Positions 10,443 through 21,402 of a DNA stretch of 64,000 bases are shown piece by piece. Both the position numbers and the translations under genes were made by a program. Under the pieces are notes generated by a model that saw only the letters and a list, made by a program, of their open reading frames with translations, did not search any database and was not told the origin of the DNA. Position 1 is the stretch's first letter. Every line of letters begins with the position of its first letter. Source of the DNA: Thiomicrospira sp. ALE5. GTDB taxonomy: Bacteria; Pseudomonadota; Gammaproteobacteria; Thiomicrospirales; Thiomicrospiraceae. Location: positions 186,001 through 250,000 of the forward strand of contig NZ_FOYY01000004.1 of assembly GCF_900112445.1 (NCBI RefSeq), read 5' to 3'.

Positions 10443-11684
10443 TTAAACCTGTAAACGTCTTAGTCCAAACCACGCAATTATGATGGCCAATAACACCGCT
10501 AGCGACGATAGCATATAGGATAACAAGGCGCCACCGATTGACCAGGTAAGCCCGGCGACTAGCGCACCCATTGCGCCTCCCAAGCCTTGACTGGTCGCCG
10601 CATAAACCGCTTGACCACGACTACGTAACGCACCATTAAACAGACTGTCTATTAAATGCAGTGCTACAGCATGGTATAAGCCAAAGCTCGCCGCATGAAA
10701 TAATTGTGCGACCAATAAGGCACTCAGGCTTTCGACACCCCATAAACTTAACTGCCACCTAAGCAAGGTTAAACCTAAGCTACACATGAGTAATAGCATA
10801 ATAGAAAGATGGCGCAACAGCCATCCCATAGCTAAAAATACAAAGATTTCAGCCACGACGCCTAGCGTCCATAAGCCTGCAATGGTCTGAGTAGAGTAGC
10901 CGTATTCACTTAAATGAATGGAGAAAAAATTATAGTAGGTGCCATGGGAAAACTGAATCAAAAAACTGACTGTAAGCAAGGCCAACACGACGGGCGATAA
11001 CAACACCGGCCAAAGCGATGTCTTAGCGGTATTGGCTTGCTGACCAGCCGAATCTGGCTGATCCACCAGCGTAAAGGTTACCAAACTTAGCAACAGAAAC
11101 AACGCTAAAATAACCCAAGGAAAACCCGCCAGCCCCCAATGACTAAACAGCCAACCTAACAGCAACACCGCCGCAATAAAACCTAATGAACCCCACAACC
11201 TAATCTTGCCATAGTCTACTTTTTTAGTGCCTAGTTGGCTAAAGGTGTAGGCTTCAAATAAGGGCAAACCGCCGTGCCAAAAGAAACTAAACAACAGCAC
11301 GACCAATAACAACGACCAAAAATCTGCTGCCCATAGCAGGCCTGCTGCCGTAAGGGTCGCTAGTGCCATCGCAATACGAATCCAGAGCATCATTTTGCCG
11401 GAATGATCAGCTAACCAACCCCAAAAATAAGGCGCAATAATCTTGGTGCCAATCAGCGCCGCCATCACTTGACCGATTTCTAATGCATTGAGCCCCAACC
11501 CCTGCATGTAAAGGCCAAAAAAGGGTAAAAAGGTACCAAACAAGGTGAAATAAAAAAAGTAGTACAACGACAAACGCCGACGAGGAATCCCTGTCGGCGT
11601 AGCTAGGTTAGACGGGTGAGCAACCCGCTCAGGTTGATTTGGCAAGTTTAGATAAATCCATAACGGGCGGCACGACATCGGCAT
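10443..11684 (-). CDS. MFS transporter, HcaT/MFS_1-like
   Basis: Twelve-helix carrier of unknown substrate. The core begins [22 protein letters not shown] and carries the loop [12 protein letters not shown] between helices 2 and 3. The pattern resembles the MFS_1-like (HcaT/nucleoside permease-type) group. The start is uncertain: the frame is open upstream to 11777 and overlaps the end of aroC (stop at 11629) in another frame. The coordinate given is an in-frame ATG at 11684; a TTG near 11646 or later would remove the overlap and leave a protein starting just before the first helix. A CAGGCCTG copy is at 11337. Confidence 0.7.
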   Translation of the reverse strand: MPMSCRPLWIYLNLPNQPERVAHPSNLATPTGIPRRRLSLYYFFYFTLFGTFLPFFGLYMQGLGLNALEIGQVMAALIGTKIIAPYFWGWLADHSGKMMLWIRIAMALATLTAAGLLWAADFWSLLLVVLLFSFFWHGGLPLFEAYTFSQLGTKKVDYGKIRLWGSLGFIAAVLLLGWLFSHWGLAGFPWVILALFLLLSLVTFTLVDQPDSAGQQANTAKTSLWPVLLSPVVLALLTVSFLIQFSHGTYYNFFSIHLSEYGYSTQTIAGLWTLGVVAEIFVFLAMGWLLRHLSIMLLLMCSLGLTLLRWQLSLWGVESLSALLVAQLFHAASFGLYHAVALHLIDSLFNGALRSRGQAVYAATSQGLGGAMGALVAGLTWSIGGALLSYMLSSLAVLLAIIIAWFGLRRLQV

Positions 11685-12738
11685 TCTGCGCTCGATGACG
11701 CATAAAATGATCCAACAGCACAATCGCCATTTGTGCCTCAGCAATCGGGGTAGCCCGAATCCCCACACAGGGGTCATGCCGCCCCTTAGTAATCATATCC
11801 ACCGCTTCGCCGTGCATATTGATACTCTTACCTGGCACCGTCACACTCGAGGTCGGTTTTAACGCGATATGAGCAATAATATCTTGACCGGATGAAATCC
11901 CGCCCACTATGCCGCCAGCATGATTCGATAAAAACCCTTGCTCTGGCGACATTTCATCACGATGTTCGGTCCCCTTTTGATTAACCACAGCAAAGCCATC
12001 GCCAATTTCAACGCCTTTAACAGCATTAATGCTCATCAGTGCATGAGCTAAATCGGCATCTAAACGATCAAACACAGGCTCACCTAATCCAACTGGCACG
12101 CCAGAGGCCACGATGGTAATTTTCGCACCGATTGAATCACCGGTTTTTTTCAACGCGGTCATATACGCCTCCATCTCGGCAATTTTATTAACATCAGGGC
12201 AAAAGAATGGATTGGTATCAATAACATTAAAATCAACCTGTTCAATACTTACTGGCCCAAGCTGTGATAAATAACCTCTAACCTCTACCCCTAACCGCTC
12301 ACGCAGATATTTTTTTGCAATTGCGCCCGCTGCCACACGCATAGCCGTTTCGCGCGCAGAAGAACGCCCACCGCCACGGTAATCACGCAGACCATATTTT
12401 TGGGTATAGGTATAGTCGGCATGCGCTGGACGAAACACTTCAGCAATTTTGGAGTAGTCTTGCGAACGCTGGTCAGTGTTTTCAATTAATAACCCAATCG
12501 GTGTGCCAGTAGTCACCCCTTCAAAAACCCCCGAGAGAATTTTGGCTTGATCGGGTTCACGTCGTGCCGTGGTGAATTTAGAGGTCCCCGGTTTGCGTCG
12601 ATCCAACTCCTGTTGAATATCTGCCTCAGTGAGTGGCAGGCCTGGTGGACAACCGTCTACAACACACCCTAATGCAATACCGTGACTTTCACCAAATGTG
12701 GTCACACGAAATACTTGTCCGAGGCTATTACCGGCCAT
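11629..12738 (-). CDS. aroC: chorismate synthase
   Basis: Last step of the shikimate pathway, EPSP to chorismate, FMN-dependent. 369 residues, normal. Signature blocks are [21 protein letters not shown] at the N-terminus, [20 protein letters not shown] (signature 2) and the [15 protein letters not shown] region with the C-terminal signature near [18 protein letters not shown]-like sequence (here [12 protein letters not shown]). A CAGGCCTG copy at 12637 encodes PPGLPL. The carbonic-anhydrase-like gene lies downstream of its start, upstream in transcription. Confidence 0.97.
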   Translation of the reverse strand: MAGNSLGQVFRVTTFGESHGIALGCVVDGCPPGLPLTEADIQQELDRRKPGTSKFTTARREPDQAKILSGVFEGVTTGTPIGLLIENTDQRSQDYSKIAEVFRPAHADYTYTQKYGLRDYRGGGRSSARETAMRVAAGAIAKKYLRERLGVEVRGYLSQLGPVSIEQVDFNVIDTNPFFCPDVNKIAEMEAYMTALKKTGDSIGAKITIVASGVPVGLGEPVFDRLDADLAHALMSINAVKGVEIGDGFAVVNQKGTEHRDEMSPEQGFLSNHAGGIVGGISSGQDIIAHIALKPTSSVTVPGKSINMHGEAVDMITKGRHDPCVGIRATPIAEAQMAIVLLDHFMRHRAQNADVVPPVMDLSKLAKST

Positions 12739-12762
12739 CTATGCTTCTCTCTATCATTAATA

Positions 12763-13812
12763 TTAAAAACTAAAAAAATAACCACGATACTCATCTAAAC
12801 GACGATTATCTTGCTGGGTTTGAGTAGGCTGACTCGACGCATCTTGCCAAGATTTAAGCGGCAACCGCCCATTCAAGGGTTGTATAGGACGCGCATTACG
12901 GCCAAGTAGGTTTTGGAAGCCCAATAACTGCCGAATCGACGCTTCGATCGGCTCACGCATCACCACCCATATCACGCCTTCTTCACAGGGTGGCTGGGTC
13001 TGAGAGCCTAAATAACGAAAATAATCTTGCGAGTCTGGCCATAGATTACGCGGCTGAAAAGGCACGCCTTCATAGATTCGCAGACGATCTGCTTCGCGGG
13101 GTAAATGGTTTAAGACTTGTTCCAACTGAGCATGACTATCACCCTCTCTAACTAGCACACTCACGACTAATGCTTGGCCATGGCTATCTCGATGATGAAA
13201 CTGAATTTCAAGCGGATAGTCAAAACCATCTAACTGATGTTCACTTGGCGTTTTAAACTGCACTTCAATTAACTGATAAGCGACGCCCGCTTTTACTAGC
13301 GGACTACCAAGGGGAATGGAGCTGATTAGACTTGTTGTTGATTTTTGAAGACGTAAAGGCATCGCACGATAATCAGTGCTGAGATCACTCAAACCCGGCG
13401 CACTAACGGCTTGATCTGCTATAATATTTACCGGTGACTGTACTCGCCCATGCTTACATACTCTAAATGTATTATGCAAATCGCCCCAGGCTTTTGGTCC
13501 TGAATCACCTTGGTAGCTCCAGCTGGGCACGGACTTATCTTGCTCTGTTTTATCAGTGGCGGCCGTTAGCGCTTCACCCGTCTGCTCAGCATTTTCAGCT
13601 TGTTCACTAGGGTTGTTTTCTTGTACAGTCTGTCGCGCGTTATTAGTCGATTCAGCCGAACCAGTTGGCTCTTCAGCAACCAATTCAGGATTCTGAGCTT
13701 GAAAAGCCTCAAACTCGGACTCCAGATCAAGCAAGTTGGCATAAGAAGACATCGCATAAAACAAAATGCATGGCCCCAACGCCCCAGAAAGCAGCCATTG
13801 CTTTAGCCCCAT
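12763..13812 (-). CDS. alpha-carbonic anhydrase homologue lacking all three zinc ligands
   Basis: 349 residues: signal peptide (1-25), a Glu/Gln/Thr-rich linker to about residue 95, then an alpha-CA fold. Fold markers are WSYQGDSGPKAWGDL, QSPVNI (125-130), the disulfide pair Cys119/Cys276 typical of bacterial alpha-CAs, GSQTQPPCEEGVIWVV and RPIQPLNGR. In active enzymes two His lie in FHFH and one in EAHFVH. Here the first reads VQFK (Gln185, Lys187) and the second EIQFHH (Gln204). The gatekeeper Thr (272) remains. It should therefore not bind zinc in the usual way or hydrate CO2; a binding or structural role is inferred. It lies between prmB and aroC, all on the minus strand. Confidence 0.82.
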   Translation of the reverse strand: MGLKQWLLSGALGPCILFYAMSSYANLLDLESEFEAFQAQNPELVAEEPTGSAESTNNARQTVQENNPSEQAENAEQTGEALTAATDKTEQDKSVPSWSYQGDSGPKAWGDLHNTFRVCKHGRVQSPVNIIADQAVSAPGLSDLSTDYRAMPLRLQKSTTSLISSIPLGSPLVKAGVAYQLIEVQFKTPSEHQLDGFDYPLEIQFHHRDSHGQALVVSVLVREGDSHAQLEQVLNHLPREADRLRIYEGVPFQPRNLWPDSQDYFRYLGSQTQPPCEEGVIWVVMREPIEASIRQLLGFQNLLGRNARPIQPLNGRLPLKSWQDASSQPTQTQQDNRRLDEYRGYFFSF

Positions 13813-13850
13813 AACTTGTATGCTCCTATGCCGTATTCACAATGCAAAAC

Positions 13851-14810
13851 CTAATCGACCTCTGCCAATCGCGCTTGCAAAATATCGTCAAAAAGAATCA
13901 GCTCTTCACGACTGATTGCAAAGACGCCCTCACCACCATGTTCAAAGTCAAACCAATATAAGGGCAACTCTTCGTACACTTGTTCAACAAAGTATTGACT
14001 GACCCCTACCTCAACAACCAGCACCCCTTTGTCAGTTAGATGATCGGCTGCATGAGCGAGAATGCGGCGAACTAAGTCTAAACCATCAACACCTGCCGCC
14101 AACCCTAATGCCGGCTCTGCTTGATACTCAGGTGGCAAGGCAGCCATTTCAATCGCGTCTACATAAGGCGGGTTTGATAAAATCAAATCATATTTTTTCC
14201 CTTCCAACGCAGCAAACAAGTCAGATTCAATGGTACGAACTTGGCCCTCTAGTGCATAGCGCGCTATATTTTTTTGAGCGACCTCCAATGCCTTGGCCGA
14301 GATATCAACTAAATCAACCTGTGCGTTATCAAATGCTTGCAAAGATGCAATACCGATGCACCCTGAACCCGTACACAAGTCTAATACCTGCTCAACTTCA
14401 GACGCTACTACCCAACCGTGGAAGCCTTTTTCAATCAATTCGGCAATGGGTGAACGAGGCACTAGCGTATGTTCATTAACATAAAAATCCAACCCTGCAA
14501 AACGTGCTTGTCCAGTCAAATACGCAGCAGGCTGACGTGTTTCAATTCGTTGACGATATAGCTCTGTTAATTCATGGCGCTCAGTATGAGTAAGGCGAGC
14601 ACTGAGGTAATGATCAACTCGATCTGTAGGAATCATCAGCTTATGGCATGTCAAAATCAATGCTTCGTCAAACGCATTATCAGTGCCATGGCCAAAAACA
14701 AGGTTTGCTTGGGAAAACAGTGCCGCCCCCCAGCGTACAAAATCTATCACACTTTCTAAGCCATCATGTTGATAGTTAAGGCCCGTATAAAGGGCAGCAA
14801 CTTTATTCAT
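13851..14810 (-). CDS. prmB: ribosomal protein uL3 N5-glutamine methyltransferase
   Basis: Methylates a glutamine of ribosomal protein L3 with S-adenosylmethionine. The SAM-binding motif VLDLCTGSGCIGI and the glutamine-binding NPPY (in LILSNPPYVDAIEMAAL) are both present. The N-terminal helical domain contains the PrmB-type TRQPAAYLTGQARFAGLDFYV. The ATG at 14810 overlaps the end of mog by 8 bases and gives MNKVAALYTG; longer in-frame starts reach 14861. About 319 residues. Coupled to mog by the overlap. Confidence 0.9.
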   Translation of the reverse strand: MNKVAALYTGLNYQHDGLESVIDFVRWGAALFSQANLVFGHGTDNAFDEALILTCHKLMIPTDRVDHYLSARLTHTERHELTELYRQRIETRQPAAYLTGQARFAGLDFYVNEHTLVPRSPIAELIEKGFHGWVVASEVEQVLDLCTGSGCIGIASLQAFDNAQVDLVDISAKALEVAQKNIARYALEGQVRTIESDLFAALEGKKYDLILSNPPYVDAIEMAALPPEYQAEPALGLAAGVDGLDLVRRILAHAADHLTDKGVLVVEVGVSQYFVEQVYEELPLYWFDFEHGGEGVFAISREELILFDDILQARLAEVD

Positions 14811-15354
14811 CTGAAGTCCGCTTTGCATGTTTAGGTCTAAAAGACTGCACTCGATCCGCATGCGTCGTTATAAATGGCCCCTCTATCAAGTCAATACAAT
14901 AAGGCACCGCAGGGAAGACCGCATCTAAGCACTCTGCAATAGCCGAAGGCTTGCCTGGCAAATTTATGATCAAGGTTTGGTTACGAATAACAGCCACCTG
15001 ACGCGATAAGATTGCCGTCGGTACATACTGCAAGGACACCGCACGCATTTGTTCCGCAAACCCATCTAAAACTTTGTCCGCTACAGCCAAAGTGGCCTCT
15101 GGTGTAACATCACGTTTAGCCGGGCCCGTTCCGCCAGTTGTAAGAATTAAGCAACAGCCTTCCTCATCGGATAATGTCGTTAATGTTTGCTCAATTGTAG
15201 CCTGCTCATCTGCAATGATATGTTTGGATGCTTGCCAAGGACAGCTTAGTGCACTAGTTAACCAATCAAACATGGCAGGGCCACCAAGGTCTTCATACAC
15301 GCCCGAGCTAGCACGATCCGATATAGTCACGAGCCCAATTTTAATCATTTGCAT
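14803..15354 (-). CDS. mog: molybdopterin adenylyltransferase
   Basis: Adenylates molybdopterin before molybdenum insertion. About 183 residues with the MoCF-binding signature LTTGGTGPAKRDVTPEAT and the C-terminal LPGKPSAIAECLDAVFPAVPYCIDL. It opens with MIKIGLVTISDRASSGVYEDLGG, typical of Mog; an ATG two codons in (15348) is equally possible. It is overlapped by prmB. It is far from the modABC genes, so the molybdenum genes do not form one cluster. Confidence 0.93.
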   Translation of the reverse strand: MQMIKIGLVTISDRASSGVYEDLGGPAMFDWLTSALSCPWQASKHIIADEQATIEQTLTTLSDEEGCCLILTTGGTGPAKRDVTPEATLAVADKVLDGFAEQMRAVSLQYVPTAILSRQVAVIRNQTLIINLPGKPSAIAECLDAVFPAVPYCIDLIEGPFITTHADRVQSFRPKHAKRTSDE

Positions 15355-15438
15355 GACAACCTCTTGAAATTTGAACTTTATGTCGCCATATCATACCTTA
15401 ATTATAACGAGATATTAAATACTGATACTAAGGACGCT

Positions 15439-17865
15439 ATGAGCAACCAAAATAATAAAACATCGCTTAACGCAGCCATAACAACTGACCAAGATGCAAA
15501 CATGGAATTACCCATTGCATTGGACTCTGCGAGCGAACAACCTAGGTATCCCTCAACACTTTATTTGATTCCCATCAAAGACCGACCATTTTTTCCAGGT
15601 CAAACCCTACCCGTTGTGTTAAATAAAAAAGCTTGGCTTAAAACCTTCAACGCGATTCAAAAGTCTTCTTATGCGGACTTTGTGGGTGTCGTCTATGTGG
15701 ATAACGACGATCATCAAAATGCTGAACCAGAAGAGTTTCGCAGAATCGGTACGCTGGTCAAAATGACCGATATTAAAACCAAAGACGACTACATACAGTT
15801 TATAGCGGAAGGGATTTGTCGCTTTCAGATTGAAACGTGGGTTAACGAAAAAAGCCCCTATGCTAGCCAAGTTTCCTATCCAAGCGACATCAAAACTGGC
15901 ACACCAAAAGAATACAAAGCCTATGGCTTAGCAATCATGAATGCCTTTAGAGAACTATTGCCACTTAATCCGCTATACAGTGAAGAATTGCGATTTTTTC
16001 TTAACCGCTATAACCCTGAAGACCCGCAGCAACTGGCCGACTTTGCCGCCGCTATCACGACGGCTAAAGCAGAATCACTACAGGACGTTCTTGAAACCCT
16101 CGACTTAGTAGAACGCCTCGAAAAGGTGCTGGCACTCTTTAAACATGAAATTGATGTGACCCGTTTACAATTCAGCATTCGCGAGCGCGTAGAAGAAAAC
16201 ATGTCAGAACATCAAAAACAGTTTTTTTTGCGTCAACAACTCAAAGAAATTCAAAAAGAACTTGGCATTCAACAAGACAGCCACAGCGAAGACATCGAGC
16301 GGTTTGAGGAGCGCCTTGAGGCACTCAACATTGCTGATGAGCCCGCACAAAAAATACTTGATGAAATTAACAAACTCCGCAACCTAGATCAGCAGTCATC
16401 TGAATACAGTGTAACTCGCAACTGGCTTGATTGGGCGACACAACTTCCTTGGCAACATGCCAGCCATGATAAGCTGGACTTAAAGCGTGCCGAACGGTTA
16501 TTAAACCGTGCCCACTATGGCTTAGATGATGTAAAAGAACGCATTTTAGAGTTTTTAGCTTTATCACAAATTCGCGGCAAGGTTGCTGGTTCAATTATTT
16601 GCTTTGTTGGTCCACCAGGCGTTGGGAAAACCTCTATTGGAAAAAGTATTGCAGAGGCACTCGGTCGCCAATTTTTTCGCTTTTCTGTGGGTGGTATGCG
16701 AGATGAAGCGGAGATTAAAGGTCACCGCCGCACTTATATCGGCGCGCTGCCAGGCAAATTCATTCAGGCGCTAAAAGAGTGAAAAACCGCCAATCCCGTT
16801 ATCCTGATTGATGAAATTGACAAGATGGGTGCGTCATACCAAGGCGATCCGGCATCTGCTTTACTTGAAGTGTTAGATCCTGAACAAAACCACCAATTCT
16901 TGGATCATTTTTTAGACCTTCGCGTTGATTTGTCACAGGTGCTCTTTATCTGTACCGCTAACCAACTTGATACGATACCCACTCCTTTGCTTGACCGGAT
17001 GGAGGTCATTCGATTAAGTGGTTACATCACTGAAGAGAAAACAGCCATTGCAAGCAAATATTTATGGCCGAGTTTGCTAAAAGAAGCGGGACTAAACAAA
17101 CAAGCCGTGCAACTTAACAAACCCACCGTTGTAAAAGTAATTGAAGAATATGCTCGCGAAGCCGGCGTACGCAACCTTAAAAAACAACTCGCTAAGTTGC
17201 TGCGCAAAGCCGCAATGAAGCGCGTCAAAGAGCCAGACCTACCGGTTAAGATCAATACCAAAAATTTAGCAAGTTTTTTAGGGCCAGCACTGTTCAATGA
17301 ACATCGAGATAGCGGTGAGATAGGCACCGTTACGGGATTAGCATGGACTTCAATGGGCGGCGCCACACTCAACATTGAAGCATCAAGAGTGCATGGTCAC
17401 GGACACGGTATCAAACTTTCTGGCCAGCTTGGTAAGGTGATGCAAGAATCAGCAGAACTAGCCTACAGCTTCGTGCAAAGCCGCGCCAAACAACTCAACA
17501 TTAGCGACGACTTTTTTGAAAATACCCAAGTGCATCTGCATGTTCCTGATGGCGCCACACCTAAAGATGGCCCCAGTGCGGGGATTACCATGGCCTGTGC
17601 ACTCGTATCACTCGCTACACAGCAAGCCATCCAACATGACCTCGCTATGACCGGTGAACTCAGCTTGGTAGGCAGAGTGATGCCTGTTGGTGGCATTCGA
17701 GAAAAGTTAGTTGCAGCAAAACGTGCGAAAATATTTGAAGTCATCCTACCGGCACAAAATCAACGCGACGTGGCAGAATTACCCGATTATCTCGTTGCCG
17801 ACATGACTATCCATTACGTCAAACATTTTGATGAGGTCGCATCGCTTTGCTTTATGCTATCTTAA
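15439..17865 (+). pseudogene. lon: Lon protease interrupted by an in-frame TGA
   Basis: ATP-dependent serine protease frame, about 808 codons. The ATG at 15439 has AAGGA just upstream. The N-terminal LON domain starts near residue 35 (YLIPIKDRPFFPGQ); Walker A is GPPGVGKTS (about 391-399). Codon 448 (16780-16782) is TGA, inside ALKE-stop-KTANPVILIDEIDKM, directly before Walker B. The same frame then runs clean to 17865 with DRMEVIRLSGY, the catalytic Ser in KDGPSAGIT (about 713) and the Lys in REKLVAAKRA. Homologues carry an ordinary residue at the stop position. Either a single nonsense change, a read error, or two separate pieces; the second piece could restart at ATG 16825 but would lack Walker A. 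Confidence 0.88.
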
Positions 17866-17878
17866 AGTATCGCTAAAT

Positions 17879-18313
17879 CTAGGGTCGGGTAAGCTCTTCA
17901 GCTAATAACCAGCCCCTAGACCCATCAGCAAATGCGAGGGTTTTAGTAAAACTAATCGACTGATTTACAGTAAAGCGATTAGGCAAGGTTTCAATGACTT
18001 GCCTGACCCCTTGTTGATCAAATGCTGAAGGGCGCCCTTCAGCGTCCGCTTGCTGAATATGATTAATTAGTTGCTGCTCGTCTAATTGACTGGTTACAAA
18101 ATATTCAACCACGGCAATATAACGATCTGAGGCTTCGTGAAACTGGCTCACAATGCGAACTCTATCAATTGGGAAATGCGGTTGCATTGCTAGCTGGTCA
18201 TGCCAATAGCGTTTAGCCATTACTTCTACCGCCAGATTAGATGGTTGGCTTTTTAAACAACCTGTTACCAATAAACTTGTTACCAGTAAACTAAACCAAG
18301 CAAACTTTCTCAT
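17879..18313 (-). CDS. putative lipoprotein, unknown function
   Basis: 144 residues. Signal peptide with lipobox LVTGC gives a lipidated Cys19, followed by Leu-Lys. The mature part has no motif I recognise; it looks like a mixed alpha/beta domain with a repeated short-strand pattern (RVRIVSQFHEASDRYIAVVEYFV). It converges on lon with 13 bases between the stops and is divergent from rpiA. Confidence 0.65.
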   Translation of the reverse strand: MRKFAWFSLLVTSLLVTGCLKSQPSNLAVEVMAKRYWHDQLAMQPHFPIDRVRIVSQFHEASDRYIAVVEYFVTSQLDEQQLINHIQQADAEGRPSAFDQQGVRQVIETLPNRFTVNQSISFTKTLAFADGSRGWLLAEELTRP

Positions 18314-18450
18314 TTTTTTGCCCCAACTTTAGTTAATAATTGTCTAGTCTATCAATTAATTCAGTTAATCAACATACTCTTGTGTATTGATATTTGATAA
18401 GATGTTGTGTTGATTATTTTAGATTAATTAAAAAAGGTGTGACAATCGTT

Positions 18451-19116
18451 ATGACGCAAGATGAATTAAAACAACTCGTTGCACAAGCCGCCATTGAGTA
18501 TGTCGTTCCAGAAACTATTATTGGTGTAGGAACAGGCTCTACTGCCAACTTTTTCATTGATGAGCTTGCCAAAATCAAACATACCATTGAAGGTACCGTA
18601 GCGAGTTCAGAAGCATCAGCCGCACGTTTGCGTGAACACGGCATTCCAGTTTTAGATTTAAACAGTGTAAGTGAAATTTCTGTTTACATCGATGGTGCCG
18701 ATGAAGCTGATCCTGGCCTACATTTAACTAAAGGTGGTGGTGGTGCATTGACCCGCGAAAAAATTGTACTTGCCGTTGCTCAAAAGTTTGTTTGCATAGC
18801 TGATGAAAGTAAAAAGGTAGCCCATCTTGGTAAATTTCCATTACCCATTGAGGTGATTCCGATGGCAAGAAGCTATGTTGCCCGCGAAATTGTCAAACGC
18901 TTTGGTGGTGAACCCGTATTGCGCGATGGCTTTACCACTGACAACGGAAATATCATCCTAGATGTGCATGGGTTAAAGATTACCGATCCAGTTGCACTCG
19001 AAACCGAAATTAATCAAATAGTCGGTGTCGTTACCAACGGTTTATTTGCTTGCCGCAAAGCAGATATTTTCTTGTGTGGCGGTAAAAATGGCGTTGAAAC
19101 ACTGCTTGCAAATTAA
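18451..19116 (+). CDS. rpiA: ribose-5-phosphate isomerase A
   Basis: Interconverts ribose-5-phosphate and ribulose-5-phosphate, serving the pentose pathway and the Calvin cycle. 221 residues. Motifs are [44 protein letters not shown] and [14 protein letters not shown]. The ATG at 18451 gives the family-typical [14 protein letters not shown]; the frame is open to 18394 with poor-fit sequence. It heads a same-strand run with tlpA, rhodanese and hemL. Confidence 0.95.
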   Translation: MTQDELKQLVAQAAIEYVVPETIIGVGTGSTANFFIDELAKIKHTIEGTVASSEASAARLREHGIPVLDLNSVSEISVYIDGADEADPGLHLTKGGGGALTREKIVLAVAQKFVCIADESKKVAHLGKFPLPIEVIPMARSYVAREIVKRFGGEPVLRDGFTTDNGNIILDVHGLKITDPVALETEINQIVGVVTNGLFACRKADIFLCGGKNGVETLLAN

Positions 19117-19148
19117 CTGACTAGGAATAGTTTATTAGGAGCTTGGAA

Positions 19149-19649
19149 ATGAAAAATCTCCCTGTTGTATCGCTTGGTGTTCTAGTAGCTATACTGATTG
19201 GCTTCTTAGGCTACTTTACAATTTCTGGCGGAGAAAAAGCGCCTGCTGTCACCGTTACAGCGAGTGATGGCCAGACGATAAATCTTAATTTACCTAAAAA
19301 ACCCGTGTTAGTTAATTTCTGGGCTACTTCTTGTCCAAGCTGTATTACCAAAATGCCCGAACTCGCAAAACTGAAGGAAGAGTACGGTGATAGGTTTGAA
19401 TTGTTAGCCATTTCAATGGACTATGACCCACCACAGCACGTCGCTAACTTTATTGCCGCCAACCCTTACCCTTTTAACTTCATTCAAGACACAGATGGGG
19501 CGCTAAGTGAAGCTTTTGGCAATATTCGTCTTACGCCAACCACTTTTTTAATTGCACCTAATGGCAATATTGTATATCGCAAAATTGGTGATGCTGACAT
19601 GGACTTCCTGCACACCCGCATCGATCAACTAAGCCCACAATTTAACTAA
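19149..19649 (+). CDS. TlpA-like periplasmic thioredoxin
   Basis: 166 residues, with an N-terminal membrane anchor (LPVVSLGVLVAILIGFLGYF) and a thioredoxin domain whose active site is WATSCPSC (CPSC). The TTFLIAPNGNIVYRKIGD strand is the cis-Pro side. AGGAG lies 7 bases before this ATG. It probably reduces or shuttles disulfides on the outer face of the membrane. The rhodanese gene follows 12 bases later, an arrangement fitting periplasmic sulfur or thiol handling, which is an inference. Confidence 0.85.
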   Translation: MKNLPVVSLGVLVAILIGFLGYFTISGGEKAPAVTVTASDGQTINLNLPKKPVLVNFWATSCPSCITKMPELAKLKEEYGDRFELLAISMDYDPPQHVANFIAANPYPFNFIQDTDGALSEAFGNIRLTPTTFLIAPNGNIVYRKIGDADMDFLHTRIDQLSPQFN

Positions 19650-19661
19650 GAGTAGGTAACA

Positions 19662-20081
19662 ATGAAAAAACTAATCAAACCTTTATTATTAGCCTCTATG
19701 GTTTCATTTAGCATCGCCCAGCCAGCAAAAGCCGTTGACCTTGATGATCTAACAGCCGTTCTTCAAGACTACATGGAAATGGCCGCCTTTGGTGATGGTG
19801 TGATTACCGCAGATCAACTTCGTGCCATGATGAACGAACAAGAAATATTTATTATCGACGCGCGTATGGAACAAGACTATAACCAAAGCCATATACCCGG
19901 TGCAGTTAATATTGATTGGCGCTTTGTTCTCAGTGAACTAGATCAGATACCTGATGATAAGATGGTCGTTGTTTATTGTGATACCGGTATTCTATCGTCT
20001 AAAGCTCACATGGCTCTGCGTTTGGTTGGCTACGATCAAGCACGCGTATTATTTAACGGTTATGGCTCATGGTCTGAATAA
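19662..20081 (+). CDS. periplasmic rhodanese-domain protein
   Basis: 139 residues with a Sec signal peptide ending near PAKA-VD. The rhodanese domain has the IIDARMEQDYNQSHIPGAVNIDW start and an active-site loop VVYCDTGILSSKAHMAL with the catalytic Cys. Sulfurtransferases of this size carry persulfide sulfur. Pairing with the upstream thioredoxin suggests a periplasmic thiol/persulfide relay. 15 bases to hemL. Confidence 0.88.
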   Translation: MKKLIKPLLLASMVSFSIAQPAKAVDLDDLTAVLQDYMEMAAFGDGVITADQLRAMMNEQEIFIIDARMEQDYNQSHIPGAVNIDWRFVLSELDQIPDDKMVVVYCDTGILSSKAHMALRLVGYDQARVLFNGYGSWSE

Positions 20082-20096
20082 GTTTTAAAGGAAATT

Positions 20097-21377
20097 ATGT
20101 CACGTTCTCACGATTTATTTATTGCAGCACAAAAGCATATCCCTGGTGGTGTTAACTCACCTGTCCGCGCTTTCAAGAGCGTTGGAGGGGATCCAGTATT
20201 TTTTAAAGCCGCGAAAGGCGCTTACTTAACCGACGAAGATGAAAAGCAATATATTGACTATGTTGGATCCTGGGGGCCTGCCATTTTAGGACATGCGCAT
20301 CCTGATGTTATTGCAGCGGTACAACGTCAAGCCGAATTTGGGTTAAGCTTTGGTGCTCCAACAGTTATGGAAACCACTATGGCCGATCTCGTTTGCGAAT
20401 TAATACCGAGCATCGAAATGGTCAGAATGGTCAGCTCTGGCACAGAAGCAACCATGACTGCTATACGCCTAGCACGTGGCTACACAGGTCGCGACAAAAT
20501 TGTTAAATTTGAGGGTTGTTACCATGGCCACTCAGATTCACTACTTGTTAAAGCAGGCTCAGGCGCATTAACGCTGGGCGTACCCTCCTCACCAGGGGTA
20601 CCTGATTCACTTGCTAACCATACGCTGACGCTGACGCACAACGATGCCGATGAAGTACGCAAAGTATTTAGTGAAATCGGCGACCAAATTGCCTGCATTA
20701 TTGTGGAGCCAGTTGCGGGTAATATGAATTGTATCCTGCCAGAACCAGGCTTCTTAGAAACATTGCGTGAAGTTTGTGATGAGCATGGTAGTGTGCTGAT
20801 TTTTGATGAAGTCATGTGTGGTTTTAGAGTGGGTTTACAGGGTGCTCAAGGCCGCTATGGTGTTCAGGCCGACTTAACGACTTACGGTAAGGTTATCGGT
20901 GGTGGCATGCCTGTTGGTGCTTTTGGCGGTAAAAAAGAGATCATGAGTCATATTGCGCCCTTGGGCCCGGTCTATCAAGCGGGTACCCTATCAGGCAACC
21001 CAATAGCTATGGCCGCAGGTCTTACCACCCTTCACATGCTAAAAGAGCCTGGCTTTTACGATCAACTAGAAGCAAAAACACTTCAACTTGTGCAAGGGCT
21101 TCAACAGGCCGCTGACAAGCATAACATCCCCTTTACCACTAACCATGCTGGCGGCATGTTTGGCTTTTTCTTTAGTGAAGAAAAAGCCATCAGCCGATTT
21201 GCTCAGGTTGCAAAAGGCAACATGGACAGGTTTAAAAAGTTTTACCATGGCATGTTACATGAGGGCGTCTATTTGGCTCCTTCAGCGTATGAAGCTGGCT
21301 TTATTTCAATCATGCATTCTGATGATGATATCGCTGCAACAATTGATGCCGCCGACAAAGTCATGGCTAACTTATAA
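20097..21377 (+). CDS. hemL: glutamate-1-semialdehyde 2,1-aminomutase
   Basis: Makes 5-aminolevulinate for haem. 426 residues. It opens [29 protein letters not shown], the usual HemL start. The PLP Lys lies in [18 protein letters not shown] and the substrate/PLP Asp in [11 protein letters not shown]. Normal length with a standard C-terminus. It converges with flgT on the minus strand. Confidence 0.97.
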   Translation: MSRSHDLFIAAQKHIPGGVNSPVRAFKSVGGDPVFFKAAKGAYLTDEDEKQYIDYVGSWGPAILGHAHPDVIAAVQRQAEFGLSFGAPTVMETTMADLVCELIPSIEMVRMVSSGTEATMTAIRLARGYTGRDKIVKFEGCYHGHSDSLLVKAGSGALTLGVPSSPGVPDSLANHTLTLTHNDADEVRKVFSEIGDQIACIIVEPVAGNMNCILPEPGFLETLREVCDEHGSVLIFDEVMCGFRVGLQGAQGRYGVQADLTTYGKVIGGGMPVGAFGGKKEIMSHIAPLGPVYQAGTLSGNPIAMAAGLTTLHMLKEPGFYDQLEAKTLQLVQGLQQAADKHNIPFTTNHAGGMFGFFFSEEKAISRFAQVAKGNMDRFKKFYHGMLHEGVYLAPSAYEAGFISIMHSDDDIAATIDAADKVMANL

Positions 21378-21402
21378 AAGCTGACTAGCACGAGCCTCTC
21401 AG

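Noticed and set aside
16780-16830. TGA in lon as a selenocysteine codon
   Set aside because: No hairpin is seen just after the TGA and Lon proteins are not known to use selenocysteine; a nonsense change or read error is simpler.
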